A DNA stretch of 12,139 nucleotides from Chloroflexota bacterium. GTDB taxonomy: Bacteria > Chloroflexota > UBA11872. The position numbers and the translations under genes were made by a program. Below the pieces are notes generated by a model. The model worked only from the letters and a program-made list of their open reading frames with translations, had not been told where the DNA came from and searched no databases. The DNA is taken from positions 1-12,139 of the forward strand of contig JAPOXI010000052.1 of NCBI GenBank assembly GCA_026707185.1, given 5' to 3'. Position 1 is the first letter of the stretch, and every line of letters starts with the position of its first letter. Shown piece by piece: positions 6,608-12,139 of the stretch.

Positions 6608-8836
6608 TCAGCCCCAACTCACCTCGTGAACGAACGGCCCGCCGTGAATATGGTGATACCAATGCCGAACCTCATCACGCCGATCCGGCCCCGCGTGCGT
6701 GAGAAACACGCGATAAATGTCCTTCTCGCTTGGGGTCAAAATGCCCTCGGCGTTCTTTCGTTCGCCATCCCGTTCCGCCAGGATGTGGAGGTCGCGCATG
6801 GCCAACGACATCCGGTCCTCGCCGAGCGTCGTAAAGAGCCTGTAGAGCAGCATTCTCCCGTAAAGGTCTGCGCAATGCCGCAACGGCTCTGCTCGACTAT
6901 AGAGTACAGTTCTCTTCTGCAGCGAAAGCTCGTATATGTTTGATTGTCCTGGTTCTGCGCACTTCGATCGAGCCTCCGATTCCCATTCGTGGTTTTGATC
7001 CGCGAAACTACGCGATCCCTGCGAGTCATTTGCGAATGCATTGATGAATTCTTGCGCGCTGCGTGCCAGCCATTTCGGATTAAGCAGGCGAGCTCTAGGA
7101 TCAGGATGCTCATAGTATGCGTAGTTCGGACCTGCGCTCTCATCGAAATAGAGGCTCGCCACTATCTGGTATATCAGATTAGTCCGAGTCTCATGGATTC
7201 TTATAACGCCATCCTGATTTACCAAAACCGTCTGTGGCCACAAGCCTGAAATGCCAGTGAGCGACGTGGGCTCATCTCTCCCGAAGTCTCCTGTAGGCCC
7301 TCGCGTCATCAATATCACGAGGTCATTGAACGGCAATGCCGTATTCACGATTCGCTCCGCGCCACGCAATCCCTGGGCAAGGGTACTGAGGAGGTTGCGA
7401 TCCTCGGATATTGGTTTATCGTCGAACACCCAGATTCTGAACGGTCCGGTTAGTGGAAGCGAGAATGTCAATGACCTGGTGTGCTGTTGCTCGAGTAGGC
7501 GGTCGAAGTGTGAGTTGTGATCGATCTGAAGATCGATGTCCACCGCGTGGTCGTTCACACCCACCACGCTCAAGGCATTGACTAGTGCTCGTTCTCGAGG
7601 ATCAAGGCCGTCGGTGAACCACGGCGTGCTCACAAGCCGGTGGTGCCGGTCGGTCCTGTGCCCTTGGGCGTCAGTGTGGCTGGCAAAGTCCTCTAACGTC
7701 CCGATAACCCGAATATCGCTCGACCAAACTGGCGCATGCAAGGTATTTGCTAATAGCTGCCTGGCGAGGTCCGGGTTCGAAAGGAACAGTCGGCCGAGCG
7801 ACCCAATCGCGTCCTCTTCGTAGCCTACCAGTCCATCTCTAACCCACGGTGCGCGAGCCATGGCAAGCGTAAACTGTAAATCCCTCTCTGCGATTCGATT
7901 TAGACTCCGAAGCGTGACTGTCTCGTCGAATGTCAGATCGTCCTGAAGCCATGTGAAGGACCGAAGCAGATCGGCCAGGCTCTCGCTTTTCTGCGCTATC
8001 AGTTGAAGGTATTGGAGCGAGTACATTTCGCCGCTGTACATATCCTTGGAGTTAGTTCCATCGGCAAACCAGTCGGCGCTCGCCACGAACATTGCGAGAT
8101 CGCGGTCAATGCCGTCAGTCAGCAGCAGACCATTGAGTGCCATCTGGTCGGGATCTGAGATTCCGTCGACGAGCCATGGATAGGTGAAACAACCCAGCCA
8201 TGGCATGACGAATAGCAGCCGCTCGAGCTGACGACTTGATGCGGCGAGGTCACCCACCGTCGGTCCGGCGGCATCAAATGCTCGGATGTAGCCGGGTCGG
8301 GCTGCGCGCGCGACGCTCGCCGCTTCGCATAGCCCTGCCCATGCAAACGTCTGGCGAACGTCTTGGGCATGATCCTGCTGACAACGCGCCTCGGCCTGCT
8401 CGCCAAAGGCCCGGGTGTATATGCCGACGTTTTGATCGTTACCCAAGTGCGCCTCAACCACGTCGTTCAGATACACGCACGTCGTAGGCCATCCCCCAGC
8501 GAACTGTGATGTCGCCGATGCAGCTGTGGCCGCGGACGCTGCTGTCACTGCAGCTGACGTTTCAAACGCCCAGGCAAAGGTCGCCTGCACATCCGCGCGG
8601 TGGTCGGCCCGACACGCCGCTTCGGCCTGATCTCCATGGATCCGCTGGTAGATGCCCACGTTGCCGACATTCCCCAGGTGCTGCTCGACAATGTCGTTCA
8701 GCTCCACGCACCCCGTCGGCCACTGCGCGTTCACCGTCATTGGTGTTCCGGCCACAGCGGATACAGCTAGCGCCACCATCACAAGGAGGCGGCAGTAGCG
8801 CCGGGCGATGATTACCTCTCCAGTGCGCTTCAGCAT
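6608..8836 (-). CDS. Secreted protein: duplicated Cys modules + W-x-D-G repeats + degenerate peptidase-like C-terminus
   Basis: 742 residues. Signal peptide 1-37 with cleavage at VNA-QW. Two copies of a module (39-90 and 116-167), pattern WPTxCVxLNDxVExHLGN..NVGIYxR..G.QAEA.C..DH..DV..TFAWA, each with two Cys. Residues 213-410 carry W-x-D-G-like repeats at W221, 256, 296, 331, 371 and 406. The C-terminal third (about 440-742) resembles, from family memory, the zinc-peptidase-like part of related exported Chloroflexota proteins. Where those have HExxH this one has YQIVA (556-560), and where they have WLxEG it has WLARS (589-593), so metal binding is probably lost. The C-terminus (655-735) keeps a GRMLLYRLFTTLGED helix and HGGPF. 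The paralogue at 9027-10328 is immediately upstream on the same strand. The ATG start agrees with the paralogue's signal peptide length. Function unknown; adhesion or ligand binding is only a guess. Confidence 0.85.
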   Translation of the reverse strand: MLKRTGEVIIARRYCRLLVMVALAVSAVAGTPMTVNAQWPTGCVELNDIVEQHLGNVGNVGIYQRIHGDQAEAACRADHRADVQATFAWAFETSAAVTAASAATAASATSQFAGGWPTTCVYLNDVVEAHLGNDQNVGIYTRAFGEQAEARCQQDHAQDVRQTFAWAGLCEAASVARAARPGYIRAFDAAGPTVGDLAASSRQLERLLFVMPWLGCFTYPWLVDGISDPDQMALNGLLLTDGIDRDLAMFVASADWFADGTNSKDMYSGEMYSLQYLQLIAQKSESLADLLRSFTWLQDDLTFDETVTLRSLNRIAERDLQFTLAMARAPWVRDGLVGYEEDAIGSLGRLFLSNPDLARQLLANTLHAPVWSSDIRVIGTLEDFASHTDAQGHRTDRHHRLVSTPWFTDGLDPRERALVNALSVVGVNDHAVDIDLQIDHNSHFDRLLEQQHTRSLTFSLPLTGPFRIWVFDDKPISEDRNLLSTLAQGLRGAERIVNTALPFNDLVILMTRGPTGDFGRDEPTSLTGISGLWPQTVLVNQDGVIRIHETRTNLIYQIVASLYFDESAGPNYAYYEHPDPRARLLNPKWLARSAQEFINAFANDSQGSRSFADQNHEWESEARSKCAEPGQSNIYELSLQKRTVLYSRAEPLRHCADLYGRMLLYRLFTTLGEDRMSLAMRDLHILAERDGERKNAEGILTPSEKDIYRVFLTHAGPDRRDEVRHWYHHIHGGPFVHEVSWG
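7607..8200 (-). repeat. W-x-D-G repeat array in the 742-residue protein
   Basis: Residues 213-410 contain WLVDG (221), WFADG (256), WLQDD (296), WVRDG (331), WSSDI (371) and WFTDG (406), each followed by an acidic residue and a leucine-rich helical stretch. Spacings are 35, 40, 35, 40 and 35 residues, that is a 75-residue super-repeat of two unequal units. Confidence 0.8.
8336..8491 (-). repeat. Cys-module copy 2 in the 742-residue protein
   Basis: Encodes residues 116-167, starting WPTTCVYLND and ending TFAWA, with Cys at 120 and 152. It has the same length and the same two-Cys spacing (32 residues) as copy 1, so the module arose by tandem duplication. An Ala/Ser/Thr-rich linker joins the copies. 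Confidence 0.85.
8567..8722 (-). repeat. Cys-module copy 1 in the 742-residue protein
   Basis: Encodes residues 39-90, starting WPTGCVELND and ending TFAWA, with Cys at 43 and 75. It is repeated 77 residues later and found twice in the upstream paralogue. Aligning the first 86 bases of this module with the paralogue's first module gives about 80% identity by eye. Confidence 0.85.
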
Positions 8837-9026
8837 AGATATCGCGTTCCCAGGGCGTACTGGACGCTAACCCGACTGCTCAAATCTGTCGAACCGTCTG
8901 GGCCAGAGACTCTCATGCCTTCGTGCCTATCGTCGTCAAGTCAGAGGCAGCCGGCGAAGCCGACCAAGTCATGCTTGCCACGCGATAAGATCTCATATTG
9001 CAATGCCTTGAGTTGAATATGGCGTC
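8837..9026. other. Spacer between the two paralogues
   Basis: 190 bases with no gene. There is no room for, and no visible remnant of, a peptidase-like C-terminus of the shorter paralogue. An imperfectly supported 6-bp inverted repeat (8994-8999 with 9016-9021) follows the upstream gene's stop. No clear terminator is present, so read-through into the 742-residue gene is plausible. Confidence 0.5.
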
Positions 9027-10328
9027 TTAGGGGAAGTTGTTGAATAATTGGTCAAACGTAAAATCTAAGTATCCTTGAACCATCCCGAGTTCCACGATAA
9101 ACTCCCGCTCACGTGCGTTAAGTCCATCCCTGAACCAGCGTGCGTTCACGACGCGATGGAAGCGCTCGCTTGGTACGACGGTGTCGTACGTTGCATAGTA
9201 TATCTCGTACATCCCTGTGAGCATTTGTACATCGATGGGTCGAACCGCGGGGTCCAACGTAAACCTTACAAGCGTTTGCGCAATCTCAGGTACGAACTTC
9301 ACTAAGGCTTCCAGATTAGATAGAGTCAAGCTCTCATCGTATGATATCCCATCAAATACCCATGAAGAAGTAGCCACTTGCATTCCAATGTCGAGATTAT
9401 GCCGGGCTATATTGGCGACTCCCTGCACGCCAATTGTCTCGTCATAGGAGACCGAATCAGATAGCCACGGATAGGTCATGATCACCGACGACAAATCCGC
9501 GCTTAGCCGCGCGATCCAAATGAACTTCGCGAGCGTGTTGGTCTCGCTCACCTCAGGGTAATTGTAATTGACACCATCCGCGAACCAATCGAGATTCGCG
9601 GTATACCTGGCGAATTCTTGATTGTGATTGGCAAGCTCGTGCAGGGTCCACAGCGAATCCATGTCGTTGGCCGATGTCCCATCCGCTAGCCACGCGTAGG
9701 AATAGCAGCCCAGCCAGGGCAGCGCGAGTAAGACGGGATGCAGGGCGGCATTGGTCCCCGCGAGCTGGTGGATGGTCGGTCCTGGTGACTCGGCCCGTGC
9801 CGCCAAGGGAGGCTGTACGTCGCATGGAGTCGCCCACGCGAAGACGCTGCGCACGTCGTCGGCATGATCCCGGCGACAGGCAGCCTCGGCCGCGTTTCCG
9901 AAGACGCGCTGATAAATCCCAACGTTTTGCTCGTTCTCCAGCTGCCCTTCCACGATGTCATTCAATTCCACGCACGTCTCTGGCCAGCCCCCGCTGCCGC
10001 TCGAGACCGCGGCTGTCGGAGCAGCGAGAACTGTGCCTGTTCCATCCGATTCGGTAAGCGCCCAGATAAACGTTCCGGCCACGTCGTCTCGATGGTCGAA
10101 TTGGCACGCCCGTTCCGCGTCCGCGCCAAACACGCGCTGGTAAATGCCCACATTCCCGTGGTTCCCAAGATGCCGCTCGACAACGTCATTCAACTCCACA
10201 CACGCCGTCGGCCACTGTGCTCCAACACTCGCAGCAGTCCCGGCCGCAATTGCCATTGCCACGACAGCAGCGAGCACCAGGCACCGAAGACGTCCGACAA
10301 CCGAGTCTTTAGTCACCCGCTGCCACAC
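9027..10328 (-). CDS. Secreted paralogue: duplicated Cys modules + W-x-D-G repeats, no peptidase-like domain
   Basis: 433 residues from GTG at 10326-10328, with a purine-rich GAGAGG about 10 bases upstream. Signal peptide 1-37 is cleaved at VGA-QW, exactly the length in the 742-residue paralogue. Two Cys modules follow (39-90 with C43 and C75; 115-166 with C119 and C151), then W-x-D-G repeats at W213, 248, 288, 323 and 398. The spacing is 35, 40, 35 and 75; the unit expected at about 363 has lost its Trp, so the 35/40 register of the paralogue is kept exactly. The protein stops shortly after the last repeat (NAREREFIVELG, ending FDQLFNNFP), where the longer paralogue continues for about 300 residues. 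The Cys-module part is GC-rich, the repeat part much less so. No catalytic motif is visible; a secreted binding or scaffold protein is a guess. Probably co-transcribed with the downstream paralogue. Confidence 0.85.
   Translation of the reverse strand: MWQRVTKDSVVGRLRCLVLAAVVAMAIAAGTAASVGAQWPTACVELNDVVERHLGNHGNVGIYQRVFGADAERACQFDHRDDVAGTFIWALTESDGTGTVLAAPTAAVSSGSGGWPETCVELNDIVEGQLENEQNVGIYQRVFGNAAEAACRRDHADDVRSVFAWATPCDVQPPLAARAESPGPTIHQLAGTNAALHPVLLALPWLGCYSYAWLADGTSANDMDSLWTLHELANHNQEFARYTANLDWFADGVNYNYPEVSETNTLAKFIWIARLSADLSSVIMTYPWLSDSVSYDETIGVQGVANIARHNLDIGMQVATSSWVFDGISYDESLTLSNLEALVKFVPEIAQTLVRFTLDPAVRPIDVQMLTGMYEIYYATYDTVVPSERFHRVVNARWFRDGLNAREREFIVELGMVQGYLDFTFDQLFNNFP
9123..9716 (-). 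repeat. W-x-D-G repeat array in the 433-residue paralogue
   Basis: Encodes residues 205-402 with WLADG (213), WFADG (248), WLSDS (288), WVFDG (323) and WFRDG (398). One unit, expected at about 363, has no Trp. The register of the array in the downstream gene is preserved. Confidence 0.8.
9831..9986 (-). repeat. Cys-module copy 2 in the 433-residue paralogue
   Basis: Encodes residues 115-166, starting WPETCVELND with NVGIYQRVFG in the middle and VFAWA at the end. It has the same 32-residue Cys spacing as the other three copies in the window. Confidence 0.85.
10059..10214 (-). repeat. Cys-module copy 1 in the 433-residue paralogue
   Basis: Encodes residues 39-90, starting WPTACVELND with NVGIYQRVFG in the middle and TFIWA at the end. 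It aligns without gaps to copy 1 of the downstream paralogue. Confidence 0.85.
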
Positions 10329-10524
10329 GGACTTCGCACCTCTCGCTCGACGACCTCAAGCTATGGGGATCAATCGCATGTGTCCAGCTTCTCGCGAAAG
10401 TCTTTTCTGCTACGAGAGTCGTGGCATCGCCAATCCAAAGTCCAAGTCCGACTCGTGGATACGGACGCGTCGTTTGCGGGGAAGTCGCGGTACGAGACTC
10501 TTGTGCCCGACCCTGGTCCCGCTC

Positions 10525-11148
10525 TCACACCGCGGAGCTGTCGGACGACGTGTCAATCCACGCCACCGACGCCGACGCACAAGCCGTAGCCCCCGCAACC
10601 TCAAACCCGAGTCCCTCGACCGTCTCCACCGCCACCTCTGGTGTCGCCGAGGTCCCCAGACCGTATACCGACACAATGAGCCGTCCCGGCGTAGCCACCA
10701 TCTCATTCAGAACTCTGGCCACGTAGACGCGCTCGTCAACCGGCGGTACCGCATCTAGCAGAAGTTGCACGAAGCGGTAGCGTCGTGGCGGCTGCCAGAA
10801 GAAGGTGTTGGCGACGTGGAAGTTGGCGGCATAGGCCGGGAGTCGCTGTTTGGCCAGGTTAATCAGTTCAGGGACGAAGTCGACGCCGTGGGGCGTGATC
10901 GTGTAGCCGCGACCGGCGCACCAACCCACGAGCGATTCGAGCAGGAGGCCGTTGGCGCAGCCCAGGTCCAGGTAGTCGCCGTCGGCGTTGACAGCCTCGG
11001 CAATGCAGCAGCGCGTGGTCTCCCAGTGCTCTGCCCCGCCGGTTTTCCCGGACTGGCGGTAGGGGTTGCTCGGGTCGGCCAGGTAGTAGTCGCGAATCGT
11101 CAGCTCGACCTCGCGAAAGTAGGCCTCGCGGTCAGCCTTGTTCGTCAC
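10525..11148 (-). CDS. Class I SAM-dependent methyltransferase
   Basis: 207 residues from a GTG start with GGAGG 7 bases upstream. The class I methyltransferase fold is shown by motif I YLDLGCANG (59-67), which binds the SAM methionine part, and the acidic residue ending strand 2 in HGVDFVPELI (88-95, Asp90), which normally binds the ribose. The LLLDAVPPVDER segment (129-140) is at the place of the later strand/loop, and GRLIVSVYG (155-163) is a typical strand 5. The N-terminal helix region includes YYLADPSNPYRQSG, likely a lid or substrate-recognition part. The substrate cannot be assigned: the class covers small molecules, lipids and proteins. It is a single gene, divergent from the YceI-family gene and 196 bases upstream of the paralogue pair on the same strand, so a joint transcript is possible but not shown. 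Confidence 0.88.
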   Translation of the reverse strand: MTNKADREAYFREVELTIRDYYLADPSNPYRQSGKTGGAEHWETTRCCIAEAVNADGDYLDLGCANGLLLESLVGWCAGRGYTITPHGVDFVPELINLAKQRLPAYAANFHVANTFFWQPPRRYRFVQLLLDAVPPVDERVYVARVLNEMVATPGRLIVSVYGLGTSATPEVAVETVEGLGFEVAGATACASASVAWIDTSSDSSAV

Positions 11149-11155
11149 TCGTCAG

Positions 11156-11160
11156 CCTCC
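11156..11160 (-). promoter_or_regulatory. Shine-Dalgarno of the methyltransferase gene
   Basis: Minus-strand GGAGG, 7 bases before GTG at 11148. It supports the GTG start over any internal ATG. Confidence 0.75.
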
Positions 11161-11304
11161 GTTGTTTGAACTGCTCGAGGCATCGCACGAGCATCGTCGG
11201 CAGGGCCACCGCGGACCGGGCATCCCCGTCGGGTCTGGTGGAGAGCAAGTCTCACAGGCGTTCCGCTCCCACCGGGGCGCTGGCCCAGAGCTCCCTGCCA
11301 GGCA

Positions 11305-11333
11305 AGACGGATTACGCAACCCGTCTCGGAGAC
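11305..11333. repeat. Overlapping, mutually exclusive inverted repeats between divergent genes
   Basis: AGACGG (11305-11310) can pair with CCGTCT (11321-11326) around a 10-base loop, while GTCTC (11323-11327) can pair with GAGAC (11329-11333). The two share bases 11323-11326, so only one can form at a time. It lies in the 264-base region between the methyltransferase and YceI genes and could be an operator or leader structure of the YceI gene. No known riboswitch or regulator site is recognised. Confidence 0.25.
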
Positions 11334-11412
11334 TGCGATGATTGGATTATTCACCACAGACAGCCGGCGCGGCGTGCGCGACGCTTTGGCGCATTGAGGA
11401 CGGGTCATCCCG

Positions 11413-12139
11413 ATGGGCGAGCTCATGAATAACCGATTGGTCCGAGCGGCGGCCGTCGCCATCCTGCTGGGCATCGCCGTCGCGGGTATTGCCTGGCTGT
11501 TCATCTTTTTCACCGGCGGCACCGGCGAGGCCAGCCAGCCAATCTCCGCGCCCCAACTGACCCTCCCGCCGGCCACGGCCGCTCCGGCAACCGCCGCCCC
11601 CGCCACGGCCGCCCCAGCCACGGCCGCTCCGGCCACCGCTGCCCCGGCCACGGCTGCTCCGGCTACCGCAGCGCCCGCCGCGGCTGCCCCACAGCCCCAG
11701 GCCACCCAGGCGCCAGCGGCCGCCCCGGCCACTGGTGATGCGACGCTCTACCGCATCGTCCCCGAAGAGTCCGAGGCTCGCTACGAAATCGACGAAATCC
11801 TGCGCGGCGAACCATTCCGTGTCGTCGGCATTACCGACCAGGTCGCCGGCGACATCATTCTGGACTTTGCCAACACCGGGGCTTCGCAGGTCGGCGTCAT
11901 CCGCATCAACGTGCGCACTCTCGCGACCGATGAGGAACGCCGCGACCGCGCCACCCGATCCCGCATTCTGAATTCGGCCGAGGACCGCTACGAGTTCGTC
12001 GACTTCACGCCCACCGCGCTCGAAGGTCTGCCTGCCTCGGTATCCGTCGGCGACACGGCCACCTTCACCATCGTCGGAGATCTTAAGATCCGCGATATCA
12101 CCTCGGAAGAGCGGTTTGCAGCCACGGTCACCGTGGTGG
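11413..12139 (+). CDS. YceI-family protein, membrane-anchored (partial, 3' end off right edge)
   Basis: About 242 codons are visible, open to the window edge. An in-frame TGA lies 18 bases before ATG 11413; ATG 11425 is an alternative start, and no strong Shine-Dalgarno separates them. Order: short cytoplasmic start, one hydrophobic segment (about 11-34; AAAVAILLGIAVAG...WLFIFF) acting as signal anchor, Pro/Ala-rich linker with seven ATAAP units, then a YceI-type domain from about residue 115: LYRIVPEESEARYEIDEIL, DQVAGDIILDF, VIRINVRTLATDEERRD, and TFTIVGDLKIRDIT. YceI domains are lipocalin-like beta barrels that bind polyisoprenoid-type lipids. RDRATRSRILNSAEDRY is the usual 'residue-near-surface' segment of the family. 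The role is inferred as extracytoplasmic lipid or isoprenoid binding. It is divergent from the methyltransferase gene. Confidence 0.9.
   Translation, partial: MGELMNNRLVRAAAVAILLGIAVAGIAWLFIFFTGGTGEASQPISAPQLTLPPATAAPATAAPATAAPATAAPATAAPATAAPATAAPAAAAPQPQATQAPAAAPATGDATLYRIVPEESEARYEIDEILRGEPFRVVGITDQVAGDIILDFANTGASQVGVIRINVRTLATDEERRDRATRSRILNSAEDRYEFVDFTPTALEGLPASVSVGDTATFTIVGDLKIRDITSEERFAATVTVV
11572..11691 (+). repeat. ATAAP x7 + AAAAP coding tandem repeat
   Basis: Seven 15-base units encoding Ala-Thr-Ala-Ala-Pro (11572-11676) are followed by one Ala-Ala-Ala-Ala-Pro unit (11677-11691). Synonymous differences between units show it is not a very recent perfect expansion. It encodes a flexible or extended linker between the membrane anchor and the YceI domain and may vary in copy number. 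Confidence 0.95.

Noticed and set aside
8994..9021. CATATT/AATATG inverted repeat after the 433-residue gene as a terminator
   Set aside because: A 6-bp AT-rich stem with a 16-base loop and no T-tract is too weak to call.
9864..10589. 241-codon plus-strand frame
   Set aside because: It lies opposite the signal peptide and Cys modules of the 433-residue paralogue and matches nothing recognisable.
11145..11732. Minus-strand frame with VAGAA repeats
   Set aside because: It is the complement of the ATAAP linker; the plus-strand frame has an anchor, linker and YceI domain in order.

Overview
The window looks like a chromosomal segment of a high-GC bacterium, most likely a member of the Chloroflexota (SAR202/Dehalococcoidia-like). 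This is an inference. It rests on a solute-binding lipoprotein with a Val/Glu-rich period-6 stalk behind its lipobox, RCC1 'CWG' repeats on exported proteins, exported W-x-D-G repeat proteins, frequent GTG starts and an atypical Lgt. Nothing here is a 16S-grade marker. There are no tRNA or rRNA genes, CRISPR arrays, transposases or phage genes.

Left part (1-4755, all minus strand): a lipoprotein gene with a family 1 solute-binding fold starts at 4755, followed by lgt (lipoprotein diacylglyceryl transferase), a roughly 600-base stretch without a convincing gene, and then a large lipoprotein gene that runs off the left edge. The last fuses about seven cysteine-paired RCC1-like repeats to a glucose/sorbosone dehydrogenase-type (PQQ aldose dehydrogenase) domain. 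lgt therefore sits between two genes whose products carry lipoboxes and should be its substrates.

Centre (4876-6561, plus strand): trxB (thioredoxin reductase), divergent from the solute-binding gene across about 120 bases, and 6 bases downstream a membrane-anchored protein of unknown function, probably co-transcribed.

Right centre (6608-10328, minus strand): two tandem paralogous secreted proteins, transcribed from the 433-residue one to the 742-residue one. Each has a signal peptide, two copies of an approximately 52-residue cysteine-containing module, then an array of W-x-D-G repeats whose spacing alternates exactly 35/40 residues. Only the longer protein continues into a C-terminal region that resembles a zinc-peptidase domain in which both metal-site motifs appear to be lost. 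This pair is the most unusual content of the window.

Right end (10525-12139): a class I SAM-dependent methyltransferase (minus), and divergently a membrane-anchored YceI-family protein with a seven-fold ATAAP linker, cut by the window edge.

Overall, most of the proteins are exported or membrane-bound, so the segment reads as a cell-envelope and extracellular-protein region. Several genes are compositional mosaics: GC-rich 5' modules (about 67-72% in sampled stretches) joined to much less GC-rich 3' modules (about 45-47%).
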